A stretch of DNA of 64,000 nucleotides from Megasphaera hominis (GCF_014269395.1 NZ_JACOGK010000015.1:1-64000), one strand, 5' to 3'; shown: positions 7,688-16,955, counted from the stretch's first letter. Translations and numbers: made by a program. The notes: generated by a model from the sequence alone, not told the origin.

Positions 7688-8959
7688 ATGGCAGATTTAC
7701 AAAACATTCCGGCTAAACGCTGGATCCGTATTATTCCGCCGACGATCCTGGTTTATATTTTTGGCTTTATGGATCGCACGAACATTGGCTTCGCTATGGC
7801 TGGTGGCATGAATGAAGCCCTGCAGATGACAGCTACTCTTTCCGGTTTAGCTGCAGGCATTTTCTTTATTGGTTATATGGTTCTTCAGGTACCAGGTGGT
7901 CATATTGCGGAAACGGGCAATGCGAAAAAGTTCATTGCTATTTCTATCCTGGCCTGGAGTATTATGTGTACGAGCCTCGGGTTCGTTCAGACCTCGACGC
8001 AGCTTTTAGTCCTGCGTTTCCTCATCGGCGTTGCCGAAGGTGGTGTTTGGCCGGCTATTCTGGTTATCATCGCCCATTGGTTCCCCCAGTCTGAACGTGG
8101 CCGTGCTAACTCGTACTTCATTATGAACATCGCCATTGCGTCCATCATTACCGGACCGGTTTCCGGCTGGCTGGTTACGACCTATGGCTGGCGTTCTGTA
8201 TTCCTCGTTGAAGGTGCTGTTTCCTTCCTCCTCATCTTCGTTTGGTGGCCGCTCATCAGCAACCGTCCGTCGGAAGCTAAATGGATTTCCAAAGAAGAAC
8301 GGGAATATTTGGAAACGACCCTGGCTGCTGAACAGAACGAAATCAGCGGTGAAGACAACACACCGTCTACGCTCTCTGCTATTCTCGGCAGTGTCAACAT
8401 GTGGAAACTGATTCTCATTTATTTCGCATACCAGACCGGTATTTATGGCTTTGCTATGTGGCTGCCGACGATCCTGCGTGACCTCACGCAGACCGGTATG
8501 ACCAGCATCGGCTTCCTCTCGACGATTCCGTATTTCGCTTGCATGATCGGCCTCTATGTATTCGGCCATCTTTCCGATAAGAGCGGCAACCGTAAAAAAT
8601 ACGTTGCCTTGCCGTTGCTCGGCTTTGCCCTTTGCTTCCTGGCAGCAGCGTTCCTGAGAGAAAACACATGGGTATCCTTTGCCTTCCTCTGCGGCTGCGG
8701 TCTTTTCCTGCAGTGCGCATCCGGTATTTTCTGGACGATTCCGACAATGCTCTTCCCGGCTAAGGTTGCCGGTGACAGCGTCGGTGTTATCAACGCCTTA
8801 GGTAACCTGGGCGGTTTCGTTGGCCCGTTCATCGTTGGCTGGCTGACGACACAGTTCATGTCCGTCTTTGCCGGTGTATATTTCCTGGCTGCTATGCTGG
8901 CCTTTGGCTTTATCCTGACTCTTACCCTGCCGAAGAAAACGGAAGGCGTACAGGAATAA
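7688..8959 (+). CDS. MFS transporter, ACS type
   Basis: A 423-residue major facilitator, second of four in the window. DRTN at residues 29-32 followed by GFA, and the VPGG and NLGGFVGP segments of the two halves, place it in the anion:cation symporter family (tartrate, 4-hydroxyphenylacetate, hexuronate). AAAGGA precedes the ATG. It is a single-gene unit between two terminators with its own promoter. It is close in sequence to the transporter at 44583-45878, which shares the MIDR/DRxN, WxA and VINAxGNLGGF segments. Confidence 0.88.
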   Translation: MADLQNIPAKRWIRIIPPTILVYIFGFMDRTNIGFAMAGGMNEALQMTATLSGLAAGIFFIGYMVLQVPGGHIAETGNAKKFIAISILAWSIMCTSLGFVQTSTQLLVLRFLIGVAEGGVWPAILVIIAHWFPQSERGRANSYFIMNIAIASIITGPVSGWLVTTYGWRSVFLVEGAVSFLLIFVWWPLISNRPSEAKWISKEEREYLETTLAAEQNEISGEDNTPSTLSAILGSVNMWKLILIYFAYQTGIYGFAMWLPTILRDLTQTGMTSIGFLSTIPYFACMIGLYVFGHLSDKSGNRKKYVALPLLGFALCFLAAAFLRENTWVSFAFLCGCGLFLQCASGIFWTIPTMLFPAKVAGDSVGVINALGNLGGFVGPFIVGWLTTQFMSVFAGVYFLAAMLAFGFILTLTLPKKTEGVQE

Positions 8960-9015
8960 GCAAACAGCTGATATATCCTGTCAGATACTAGTAGTTCCCA
9001 ACACAACACGCGCAT

Positions 9016-9056
9016 AGAGCGGTATCCGTTAGCCACCGGATGCCGCTCTTATTTTT
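9016..9056 (+). terminator. rho-independent terminator
   Basis: AGAGCGGTATCCG...CGGATGCCGCTCT followed by TATTTTTAT; ends the MFS unit. Confidence 0.85.
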
Positions 9057-9060
9057 ATAG

Positions 9061-9096
9061 AAAAAGGGCAGGTGCACTGTAACGCACCTGCCCTTT
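9061..9096 (-). terminator. terminator of the IlvD-like gene
   Basis: AAAGGGCAGGTGC...GCACCTGCCCTTT, with the T run on the minus strand, 22 nt after the minus-strand stop. Confidence 0.85.
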
Positions 9097-9117
9097 CCCT
9101 GTCTTAAAGACCTGTAT

Positions 9118-10809
9118 TTAGTTATCGCTGTCGTTTAAATCGAGAATGGCCCCTGTAGCTGCCGACTTGGCAATGCGGGAGTAGAGGCCGAGCCAGCCGT
9201 GGGTAAACTTCGGTGTAGGCCGTACCCATTTTTCCCGGCGTTTCTGTAATTCTTCATCGGAAACGTGGAGCGTCAGCTGGTTGTTGGGAATGTCGATCGT
9301 GATCTTATCGCCATTTTCTACCAGGGCGATCGGTCCGCCGTCAGCGGCTTCCGGCGAGATGTGGCCGACAAAGCAGCCGTTGTTCGTGCCGGAGAAGCGG
9401 CCGTCTGTAACGAGGGCCGTCGACTTAGCCAGGCCGCGGCCATATAAGTACTTCATGGCTTTGAACATTTCCCGCATACCCGGGCCGCCTTTCGGGCCTT
9501 CGTAGCGGATGACGACGACGTCACCGGCGACGATTTCGCCGTTCAAAATGGCTTCTTCCGCAGCTTCTTCCGAGTCGTAGCACTTAGCGCTGCCCGTAAA
9601 GGTCATAATGGAAGGATCGATGGCTGCCGGCTTGGTAACGCCCGTTTCCGGTGCCAGGTTGCCACGCAAAATGGCCAGGCCTTTACGCGATTCAAAGGGC
9701 TCTGCCATGGTCTTGATGACGTTGGGATCGAATTCATATTTATAGATATAGTGTTCCAGATTTTCTTTTACTGTACCGCCTGTAACGGTAATGCAGTCTG
9801 CGTGGAGGAGCGGCAGGATTTCCGTCATGACCTTGGGAATGCCGCCGGCCTTGTAGAAATCTTCCATATCGTATTCGGAAGCAGGATTTACTTTGGCTAC
9901 GAGCGGCGTCGAAGCGCTGAGCGTGTCAAAGGTCTTGAGCATTTCTTCGTGGTCAATGCCCAGTTCGTGGGCCATGGCCGTCAGGTGCAGGACACCATTG
10001 GTCGAACCGCCTGTGGCCATGAGAACGCGGATGCCGTTTTCGATAGCTTCCTTGGTGAGAATCTTATGGCTCGTAATGCCTTGGCGCGTTAAGTTTACGA
10101 TGGCTTCACCAGTCTGTTCGGCCGCCCGTGTACGGTCGGCGTAGACAGCCGGAATGAGAGCGACACCGGGCAGGGAAAGACCCATGGCTTCGGCTACGCA
10201 GTTCATCGTATTGGCAGAGCCGTAGAAGGAACAGGAACCGCACGTAGGGCCGCAAACTTCTTCCATGCTGTTAAATGTGGTTTCATCGATCTTGCCGGCC
10301 TTGAGCATGCCCAGGCCTTCGGACATAGAAGTCAAATCCGATTTACGGCCGTCGAATTTTTTCCCGCCGAGCATAGGGCCGCCGCCCATGAAGATGACGG
10401 GAATGTCGAGGCGGGCTGCTGCCAGGAGCATGCCCGGAACGATCTTATCGCACGAGCCGAGGAGGACAACGGCGTCGAGGCGGTGGATTTCTACCATTGT
10501 TTCGATATCGTTGGCAATGAGATCACGCGAAGGCAGGATGTAGTGCATGCCTGCATGGCCTTGGGCTGTGCCGTCGCAGCCGGCGATAACGCCAAATTCA
10601 CAGGCTGTGCCGCCGGCACGGTAAATACCTTTTTTTACGGCTTCGGAAATCTGGCGGAGATTGTAGTGGCCCGGGACCAGTTCGTTCCATGAATTGGCAA
10701 TGCCGATTAAGGGACGTTCCAAATCATCGTCGGAGTAGCCAATGGATTTGAAGACGCTACGGTTGAACGACCATTCCGGCCGGCCGAGTATTTCTTTACT
10801 TCTGTACAT
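9118..10809 (-). CDS. IlvD/Edd family dehydratase (dihydroxyacid dehydratase-like)
   Basis: A 563-residue Fe-S dehydratase. GCDGTAQGHAG, GSCDKIVPG (Cys120) and CGPTCGSC (Cys190) are the family landmarks, followed by the C-terminal VTDGRFSG barrel motif. The family dehydrates 2,3-dihydroxy acids: either dihydroxyisovalerate in valine synthesis (IlvD) or aldonic acids. No other branched-chain genes are near, and the gene stands in a sugar-acid-type island next to a second family member, so I favour a catabolic aldonate or hydroxyacid role, but true IlvD is not excluded. The second ATG (10809) is chosen because AAAGGA is 8 nt before it; the first ATG overlaps that site. Confidence 0.85.
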   Translation of the reverse strand: MYRSKEILGRPEWSFNRSVFKSIGYSDDDLERPLIGIANSWNELVPGHYNLRQISEAVKKGIYRAGGTACEFGVIAGCDGTAQGHAGMHYILPSRDLIANDIETMVEIHRLDAVVLLGSCDKIVPGMLLAAARLDIPVIFMGGGPMLGGKKFDGRKSDLTSMSEGLGMLKAGKIDETTFNSMEEVCGPTCGSCSFYGSANTMNCVAEAMGLSLPGVALIPAVYADRTRAAEQTGEAIVNLTRQGITSHKILTKEAIENGIRVLMATGGSTNGVLHLTAMAHELGIDHEEMLKTFDTLSASTPLVAKVNPASEYDMEDFYKAGGIPKVMTEILPLLHADCITVTGGTVKENLEHYIYKYEFDPNVIKTMAEPFESRKGLAILRGNLAPETGVTKPAAIDPSIMTFTGSAKCYDSEEAAEEAILNGEIVAGDVVVIRYEGPKGGPGMREMFKAMKYLYGRGLAKSTALVTDGRFSGTNNGCFVGHISPEAADGGPIALVENGDKITIDIPNNQLTLHVSDEELQKRREKWVRPTPKFTHGWLGLYSRIAKSAATGAILDLNDSDN

Positions 10810-10887
10810 GAGAGTCATCCTTTCTTTACCTCAGAGTATAATAAAATTAAATAATACATATTTAACATAAGTAATATTCCTCTGTTT

Positions 10888-10916
10888 AATATATCTGTTT
10901 TCTGTTTTTTTTGCAA
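10888..10916 (-). promoter_or_regulatory. promoter of the minus-strand dehydratase
   Basis: On the minus strand TTGCAA (10916-10911) and TATATT (10893-10888), 17 bp apart. Confidence 0.6.
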
Positions 10917-11175
10917 CTGGTTAAGGCGGAAATATATGTGAAAAATAATTACAAACTTTTGATAAATCCCCATTTTATGCGGTTGTATGACGCTAAAAAA
11001 AATATCTCTTTTTTCATAGACTGGGACACTAGAATGTGATAAAATGACAGTAAGAGAAATCGTTTTCAACAGCCGCGGCCAAGAGCGGTGCCATGGGCCT
11101 CGTCAGAGTATTTGCCAGGCCTGGAAAAAGAGTAAATACTTGCGGTAAAAAGCGCAAAAACTATACGTGAATTAC

Positions 11176-11253
11176 TTGACATAATAGAACAGACTAGTAA
11201 AATTAAAGTATGTGAAATTCGCTTATGTATACTAATATGCATATACGAATTAG
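11176..11253 (+). promoter_or_regulatory. promoter and putative IclR operator of the LarA-like operon
   Basis: TTGACA (11176-11181) and TAAAAT (11198-11203), 16 bp apart. Just after the expected start lie ATACTAATATGC, the 10-bp palindrome ATATGCATAT (11235-11244) and CATATACGAATTAG (11240-11253). CTAATAT followed by ATACGAATTA resembles the operators at 3243 and 7321-7352, so the same regulator may act here, as a roadblock downstream of the start. Confidence 0.6.
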
Positions 11254-11319
11254 CGAAGAACAGTGAAGCAGAATATTGTTAATATATCGCTGTTTATAGT
11301 GAATAGGAGGAGTTTAGTT

Positions 11320-12639
11320 ATGAAACAAGGAACAGGCGTAGTTGCAAATTTGTGTAAAGATGTATTCATCCCTAAGATGGCGAAGGTACGTCAGAATTTT
11401 GACCTTTCGTATATTAAGGTGGAAGACATTCCTGCTGCTGTCCGGGCTCAGCTCGACCGGGACGTCATCGCTTCCAAGATTAAACCGGGCATGTCCATTG
11501 CCATTACCTGCGGCAGCCGCGGCGTATCCAATACGGCGTTGATTATCAAGACCATCGTTGCCTATGTCAAAGAAAAGGGCGGCAAACCGTTCGTTTTCCC
11601 GGCTATGGGCAGCCACGGCGGTGCTACTGCTGAAGGCCAGACGGAACTGGTTAACGGCTATGGCGTTGTAGAAGACTATATTGATTGCCCGATCCGCGCT
11701 ACGATGGAAACAAAACAGATCGGCACGACAGACGATGGCCGTCCTGTTTTCATCGATAAATACGCTGCTGAATCGGATGGTATTATCATGCTCGGCCGTA
11801 TTAAAGCACATACGCAGTTCGTTGGCCCTTATGAAAGCGGCCTCATGAAGATGGCTGTTATCGGCATGGGCAAACAGCATGGTGCCGAAGGCGTACACGA
11901 ACAGGGCTTCGTCAACATGGCTGCCAACATTCAGCGCTATGGCAAAGTTATCCTGAAAAACGCCCCGATCATCTGCGGCGTAGGCTTGCTCGAAAATGCA
12001 GCTGACCAGACGCACACCATCGTTGCATTGACACCGGATGAAATCATCGAAAAAGAACCGGAATACCTGAAAAAAGCAAAAGAATTGATGGGTCATATTA
12101 TGATCAAACATGCTGACCTCCTGATCATCGACCAGATCGGCAAAAACATCAGCGGTGACGGCCAGGATCCTAACGTATCCAACATGCTGCCCCGTGAAAC
12201 AGGCGTTCCCTTTGGCCCGAATGGTGAATTCCCGTCGAAATGTGAATTCCGTGCAGACCGCAACATCATCCTCGACCTGACGGAAGAAACACACGGCAAC
12301 GCGAACGGCCTCGGCCTGGCTGACGTAACGACACAGCGCTGCGTCGATAAGATCATCAACGCTGCTGCCTATCCGAACGCTGTTACGTCCACGATTTTGG
12401 AAATGGTTAAGATTCCGCTCTGGACAGAAAATGATAAACTGGCTATTCAGGTTGCCCTGAAGACAGCTACAAAAGCTGATAAAAACGCTCCGAAGATCGT
12501 TCGTATTAAGAACACGATGGAAGTACAGGAAATCTATGTTTCCGAAGCACTCCTTCCTGAAGTAGAAGCTAATCCGAACATGGAAGTAATCAGCGGTCCG
12601 GAACCGATGGCCTTTGACGCAAAAGGCGATTTGTTCTAA
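11320..12639 (+). CDS. LarA-like (lactate racemase domain) protein, possible hydroxyacid or sugar-acid epimerase
   Basis: A 439-residue protein of the lactate-racemase (DUF2088/LarA) superfamily. The N-terminal domain has AITCGSRG and PAMGSHGGAT with His99; the second has GRIKAHTQF (His164), LMKMAV (Lys177) and GKQHGAEGVH (His187, His193). In LarA a lysine tethers the nickel-pincer nucleotide and two histidines act as acid/base; the spacing here is similar but not identical, so use of that cofactor is inferred. Known LarA homologues racemise lactate, malate and other 2-hydroxy acids or epimerise gluconate at C2. The next gene is an aldonate-type dehydratase, so a 2-epimerase is attractive. 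The start is ATG 11320 after AGGAGG. No larB, larC or larE is in the window. Confidence 0.8.
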   Translation: MKQGTGVVANLCKDVFIPKMAKVRQNFDLSYIKVEDIPAAVRAQLDRDVIASKIKPGMSIAITCGSRGVSNTALIIKTIVAYVKEKGGKPFVFPAMGSHGGATAEGQTELVNGYGVVEDYIDCPIRATMETKQIGTTDDGRPVFIDKYAAESDGIIMLGRIKAHTQFVGPYESGLMKMAVIGMGKQHGAEGVHEQGFVNMAANIQRYGKVILKNAPIICGVGLLENAADQTHTIVALTPDEIIEKEPEYLKKAKELMGHIMIKHADLLIIDQIGKNISGDGQDPNVSNMLPRETGVPFGPNGEFPSKCEFRADRNIILDLTEETHGNANGLGLADVTTQRCVDKIINAAAYPNAVTSTILEMVKIPLWTENDKLAIQVALKTATKADKNAPKIVRIKNTMEVQEIYVSEALLPEVEANPNMEVISGPEPMAFDAKGDLF

Positions 12640-12733
12640 GATCCTGTAATCTTTTGTCTGCATCCGGGGGTTGAATAGAGCAATCCCCGGATACTTATAT
12701 AGTTCCCTATCCACGGAAACAGGAGGAAATTCT

Positions 12734-14455
12734 ATGGAACAGAGATGTAAAGATGTACGTAAGGTATGGGCTCAGTCTGATGCGCTGAAGCTCGGTACCG
12801 AATTTTCTGAAGGCGATCTTGGCAAACCGCAGATTCTGATTGACGATGTCTGGGGTGAAAGCCATCCTGGCAGTGTCCATTTGGACAAATATGCAAAGCA
12901 GGCAGCCATCGGTGTATTTGAAAGCGGTGGCAAACCGGCAAACTTCCACGTAACCGATTTGTGCGATGGCTGGGCACAGGGCCATGACGGCATGAACTAC
13001 ATCCTGCCGAGCCGTGAACTCATTGCCGATATGGTAGAAGTTCACGCCAATGTTATCCCTTGGGATGGCGTAGTCCTGATTTCCAGCTGCGATAAAGCCG
13101 TTCCGGCACACCTTGAAGTAGCAGCCCGTTTGGATCTGCCGGTTATTCACATTCCTGGCGGTTCTATGCGTAGCGGCCCGGGGTGCACTACATCTGACCT
13201 GGCCGGCCCGATTACGGCCCGTGACAAACGCGGTCTCGTCAGCCATGATGAAATGAGAGATTATAAACTGACCGGCTGCCCGACTTGTGGTTCCTGCCAG
13301 TTCATGGGTACAGCCAGCACGATGCAGTGTATGTCTGAAGCCCTCGGTATGGCTTTGCCCGGCAACGCCGTTGTTCCGGCTACGCTCATGGAAAGCCAGC
13401 GCTATGCCCGTATGGCAGGCCAAAAGATCATGGAATTGGCAGCCAAAGGCATTACGACGTCCAAAATCATGACCAAGGCTGCTTTTATCAATGCCATTAA
13501 AGTTCACCAGGCAATCAGCGGTTCCACGAATGCGACGATTCACATTCCGGCCATTGCCCATGAATTAGGCATCGATATTCATCCGCGTATGTTCGACGAA
13601 ATCGGCAAAAACATTAAGTATCTGACGAATGTACAGCCGAGCGGCAAATACATTACGGAATTCCTCTGGTATGCCGGCGGTATCCCCATGATCCAGATGT
13701 ACCTGAAGGACGAACTGGATCTCAACGTTATGACTGTAACCGGCCGTACATTGGGCGAAAACCTGGAAATGATCCAGAAGAGCGACTTCTTCGAACGCGG
13801 CCTGGGCTATCTGAAGACCTATGGCATCGATCCGGAAGACATTATCCATAAACCGGAAAATTCGAAGAAATATGGTTCTTTGGCCGTACTCGACGGCAAC
13901 ATTGCTCCTGATGGCAGCGTTGTTAAATTCTCGGCTATTAAGAATCCGGATATGCTCCATCACATTGGCCCGGCCCGCGTCTTCAACTCGGAAGAAGACT
14001 GTCAGCAGGCTATTATTACAGGCAAAATCAACCAGGGCGATATCCTCTTCATCCGCTACGAAGGGCCTAAAGGCTCCGGTATGCCTGAAAGCCTCATGAC
14101 GACCGATGCTATCGCATTTGATGAACGTTTGGATGGTACGGTTGCTTTAGTTACAGACGGCCGTTTCTCCGGTGCTACACAGGGCCCGGCTATTGGCCAC
14201 GTATCTCCGGAAGCCGTAGAAGGCGGTCCGATCGCATTGCTCGAAGACGGCGATATGATCGAAATCGACATTCCGAACCGTAAGATCAACATGATCGGTA
14301 TTGGCGGCGAAAAGAAGACGGCAGAAGAAGTAGCAGCTATTCTTGCTGAACGCAAGAAGAACTGGAAGATGCCGGACTTCCCGAAAAAGAAAGGCTACCT
14401 GGCTCGTTACAGCAAATATGCTACGTCGGCTATGTCCGGTGGCTATCTCCAGTAA
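12734..14455 (+). CDS. IlvD/Edd family dehydratase, sugar-acid type
   Basis: A 573-residue Fe-S dehydratase. [18 protein letters not shown] (Cys119) and CPTCGSC (Cys185) mark the cluster region, and VTDGRFSGA the C-terminal domain. The N terminus ([14 protein letters not shown]) differs from the paralog at 9118 and from IlvD, and is closer in character to the aldonate dehydratases (YagF/YjhG group). It follows the LarA-like gene by 94 nt with no terminator, so the pair is an operon. I infer epimerisation at C2 and then dehydration to a 2-keto-3-deoxy acid. The frame is open upstream to 12671, but AGGAGGA fixes the ATG at 12734. Confidence 0.83.
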   Translation: MEQRCKDVRKVWAQSDALKLGTEFSEGDLGKPQILIDDVWGESHPGSVHLDKYAKQAAIGVFESGGKPANFHVTDLCDGWAQGHDGMNYILPSRELIADMVEVHANVIPWDGVVLISSCDKAVPAHLEVAARLDLPVIHIPGGSMRSGPGCTTSDLAGPITARDKRGLVSHDEMRDYKLTGCPTCGSCQFMGTASTMQCMSEALGMALPGNAVVPATLMESQRYARMAGQKIMELAAKGITTSKIMTKAAFINAIKVHQAISGSTNATIHIPAIAHELGIDIHPRMFDEIGKNIKYLTNVQPSGKYITEFLWYAGGIPMIQMYLKDELDLNVMTVTGRTLGENLEMIQKSDFFERGLGYLKTYGIDPEDIIHKPENSKKYGSLAVLDGNIAPDGSVVKFSAIKNPDMLHHIGPARVFNSEEDCQQAIITGKINQGDILFIRYEGPKGSGMPESLMTTDAIAFDERLDGTVALVTDGRFSGATQGPAIGHVSPEAVEGGPIALLEDGDMIEIDIPNRKINMIGIGGEKKTAEEVAAILAERKKNWKMPDFPKKKGYLARYSKYATSAMSGGYLQ

Positions 14456-14508
14456 GGAGCTTCCCCGCGCCAGAGAAGGACAAAAAGCTATATAATGTAT
14501 TATATGAA

Positions 14509-14541
14509 AATCCCCGGCTCGTAATGAGCCGGGGATTTTTT
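14509..14541 (+). terminator. rho-independent terminator
   Basis: AATCCCCGGCTC-GTAAT-GAGCCGGGGATT followed by TTTTT. Confidence 0.9.
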
Positions 14542-14549
14542 ATACTAAA

Positions 14550-14598
14550 AGGAGCTGTACAAAAAATGATTCCTATTTTTTGTACAGCTCTTTTTAGT
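14550..14598 (-). terminator. terminator of the IclR gene, possibly bidirectional
   Basis: AGCTGTACAAAAAAT...ATTTTTTGTACAGCT, 15-bp arms, with A and T runs on the two sides. Confidence 0.8.
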
Positions 14599-14602
14599 AC
14601 CC

Positions 14603-15406
14603 TTATAAAGGTTGGGCCTGGAAGGATTTGGCGAAGAAATCAATATCGCTGACGTTGATTTCCGTAAAGGCCTGTTCTACTTTTTCTTTTGCGTCCTTGA
14701 GTGCGGCAATGCAGCGTTCTTTCTTTGCGTCGTCTAAGCGGAAAGACGGGATGCTGACGCTCATGGCGGCAATATAGTGGCCGTTATACTGCAAGGGAAC
14801 AGAAAAACAATTGATGCCCGGAGAAATTTCTTCCTGATCCATAAAATAGCCGCGTTCCCGGCCGGCCTGGCATTGGGCATATAAAGCATCAAAGTCGGTG
14901 CAGGTACGTTCCGTTACAGGCTGCAGGCCTTGGGGATAGAGCTTTTTGATGCTTTCCAAGGGGTACTCACTTAACAGGGCCTTGCCAATGGCAGTGCTAT
15001 ACGCCGGCAGGCGCTTGCCAACGAACGAGATCAGGCGGATCGGTTCCGGCGATTCTTCCTTGGCCAGGTAGAGTACGTCACCGTTGATCAGCACACCCAG
15101 CTGGGATGCTTCTGACGTAGCGGCGACGATGCGCTTCATTTGCGTCTTGAACAATTCCAGTACGTCCATATCCTGCAGGCAGGCAGAGCCAACGATCAAA
15201 GAATTGATTCCGATGATATATTTGTTGGTACCGTGATGGGCAATAAAGCGGCGCTCACATAGCGTACGGATGATGGGGACAATCGTGCTCTTCGGTACGG
15301 AAATAGCCGTCGCAATTTCCGTCAGCGTGCAGCCATCTTTGGCCGTCGCGAGCAACTGAAGAATGTCCAGGACACGGGCTGTCGGCCTGTGTGTCGCGTA
15401 AGGCAT
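14603..15406 (-). CDS. IclR-family transcriptional regulator
   Basis: A 267-residue IclR protein. The winged helix (TLTEIATAISVPKSTIVPII) is at about residues 25-60; the effector domain has AYSTAIGKALLSEYP near 135-150 and the closing SVSIPSFR strand. AGGAGGT precedes ATG. It is divergent from the acyl-CoA dehydrogenase operon and about 380 bp away from it, the usual arrangement for a local IclR regulator. The long inverted repeat at 15660-15716 in the shared region is the probable binding site. It is not close to the IclR at 4950, so two effectors may be sensed. Confidence 0.88.
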   Translation of the reverse strand: MPYATHRPTARVLDILQLLATAKDGCTLTEIATAISVPKSTIVPIIRTLCERRFIAHHGTNKYIIGINSLIVGSACLQDMDVLELFKTQMKRIVAATSEASQLGVLINGDVLYLAKEESPEPIRLISFVGKRLPAYSTAIGKALLSEYPLESIKKLYPQGLQPVTERTCTDFDALYAQCQAGRERGYFMDQEEISPGINCFSVPLQYNGHYIAAMSVSIPSFRLDDAKKERCIAALKDAKEKVEQAFTEINVSDIDFFAKSFQAQPL

Positions 15407-15786
15407 TATTGACGGACCTCCTTTTTGGTACTAGAAAATAGATGATTACGTTCAGCAATGTACCATAAATTTGTGTCACCCGGAGTTGTTCGGATTAGCA
15501 AATCTATGGGAAAATGGCAAACTACGTGAAAATTAAAACTAATGAGCCGGTGATAAGGCATAAAAAATAACGTAAAACTAAGACCTTAGCATTATAGCAT
15601 GAATTTGTATCTGAGTGTTGCCATTTCCACAAAAAAATGATAAAATATAGCTGAAAAACGTATATACAAATTATAACTCATATACGAACGTTATGTAAAG
15701 GGAAATTTGTATATACTAGGTTAAAACTAGTAAAATAGTTTTGAATAAATGCCTGATGAGGCGTATAATTAGGGGAGGTATTTTTT
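15407..15786 (+). other. divergent control region IclR / acyl-CoA dehydrogenase
   Basis: 380 bp, AT-rich, no gene. The right half holds the long inverted repeat (15660-15716) with a central CGAAY element. A TTGAAT-N17-TATAAT match at 15741-15769 is probably not the start point because it would place transcription inside the ribosome site. Confidence 0.55.
15660..15716 (+). promoter_or_regulatory. 13-bp inverted repeat operator with central CATATACGAACG
   Basis: GTATATACAAATT (15660-15672) and AATTTGTATATAC (15704-15716) are perfect inverted arms with 31 bp between them, so the arm centres are 44 bp (about four helical turns) apart. CATATACGAACG sits between them at 15679-15690. The right arm overlaps a TATACT (15712-15717) that can serve as a -10 box with a poor -35, as expected for an activated promoter. 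Confidence 0.65.
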
Positions 15787-16926
15787 ATGGATTTCGAATT
15801 TTCTGAAGAACAACAGGCCATTCAGAAGTTAGTACGTGAATTTGCGGAAAAGGAAATTGCACCTACCGTCCATGAACGGGACGAAAAGGAAGAATTTTCT
15901 CGTGAACTTTTTGACAAAATCGGGGAATTAGGCTTATGCGGCATTTTCTTCCCGGAAGAATACGGCGGCAGTGAAGGCAGCTATACGAGCTACATTATTG
16001 CCAACGAAGAACTTTCCAAGGTAGATGATGCAGTAGCTGCCGGTTATGCTTCCAGCATTTCCCTCTGCGCTTGGCCTATTTGGAAATTCGGTACAGAAGA
16101 ACAGAAGAAAAAGTACCTTACACCGTTAGCAGAAGGCACGAAACTCGGTGCATTCGGCTTGACGGAACCGAATGCCGGTTCCGATGCAGCCCGCCAGCAG
16201 AGCGTCGCTGTAAAACAGGGTGATCATTACATCCTGAACGGTTCCAAGATCTTCATCACCAATGGTGGCGAAGCTGATATCTATGTTGTATTCGCTATGA
16301 CAGATAAATCCAAAGGAACCAAAGGAATTTCCGCATTCATTCTTGAAAAGGGAATGGAAGGTTTCAGCTTCGGTAAAGAAGAACATAAAATGGGTATCCA
16401 CGCATCGGCAACGCGGGAACTGATTTTCCAGGACGTTAAAGTTCCGGTTGAAAATCTTCTCGGTGAAGAAGGCAAAGGCTTCACAATTGCAATGCAGGGT
16501 CTCGACGGCGGCCGTATCGGCGTAGCTGCTCAGGGCCTCGGTATTGCCGGCGCTGCCTTAGAAGCTGCTATCAAGTATTCGAAAGAACGTGAACAGTTCG
16601 GCAAGACGATTGGCAAATTCCAGTCTATCGCTTTCATGCTCGCTGACATGGCTACGAAACTCGATGCTGCCCGTCTCCTGGTATATCGCGCTGCTGCCCT
16701 CAAAGAAAAAGGACTTCCTTGCACGAAAGAATCCTGCATGGCTAAAATGTATGCTACAGATGCTGCTATGTCCATCGCTACGGATGCAGTCCAGATTCTC
16801 GGCGGCTATGGCTACACTCGCGAATACCCTGTAGAACGCCTCATGCGTGATGCGAAGATCACACAGATTTATGAAGGTTCTAACCAGATTCAGAGACAGA
16901 TCATTTCTGGACAACTTTTAAAGTAA
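15787..16926 (+). CDS. short-chain acyl-CoA dehydrogenase (butyryl-CoA dehydrogenase-like)
   Basis: A 379-residue flavoprotein of usual ACAD length. It has the FAD/substrate segments FGLTEPNAGSDA and FITNGG, the helix LDGGRIGVAAQ and the catalytic base Glu363 in IYEGSNQ, the position used by short/medium-chain enzymes. It interconverts acyl-CoA and trans-2-enoyl-CoA with an ETF as partner; no etfAB is in the window. It resembles Megasphaera butyryl-CoA dehydrogenase but is clearly divergent, so it may be an additional catabolic copy. GGGGAGGT precedes ATG. It leads an operon with a MaoC hydratase and 4-hydroxybutyryl-CoA dehydratase. Confidence 0.9.
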   Translation: MDFEFSEEQQAIQKLVREFAEKEIAPTVHERDEKEEFSRELFDKIGELGLCGIFFPEEYGGSEGSYTSYIIANEELSKVDDAVAAGYASSISLCAWPIWKFGTEEQKKKYLTPLAEGTKLGAFGLTEPNAGSDAARQQSVAVKQGDHYILNGSKIFITNGGEADIYVVFAMTDKSKGTKGISAFILEKGMEGFSFGKEEHKMGIHASATRELIFQDVKVPVENLLGEEGKGFTIAMQGLDGGRIGVAAQGLGIAGAALEAAIKYSKEREQFGKTIGKFQSIAFMLADMATKLDAARLLVYRAAALKEKGLPCTKESCMAKMYATDAAMSIATDAVQILGGYGYTREYPVERLMRDAKITQIYEGSNQIQRQIISGQLLK

Positions 16927-16955
16927 ACGCAGCATAAAAAGAGAGGTAAAAAACG

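Larger units (their letters stand above)
10810..11319 (+). other. divergent control region between dehydratase and LarA-like operon
   Basis: 510 bp with no supported gene. It carries one promoter on each strand, a CCAGGCCTGG palindrome (11115-11124) flanked by AGTATTT...AAATACT arms, and the CGAAY element at 11240-11253. Confidence 0.6.

Noticed and set aside
9118..10809. Calling the first dehydratase ilvD outright
   Set aside because: No other branched-chain biosynthesis gene adjoins and the context is catabolic; family-level naming is all the sequence supports.
11314..12714. 466-residue minus-strand frame opposite the LarA-like gene
   Set aside because: It is the mirror of a well-supported gene with a good start and motifs; its translation lacks any domain pattern.
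15741..15769. TTGAAT-N17-TATAAT as promoter of the acyl-CoA dehydrogenase operon
   Set aside because: Transcription would begin at or after the ribosome site, leaving the message without it.
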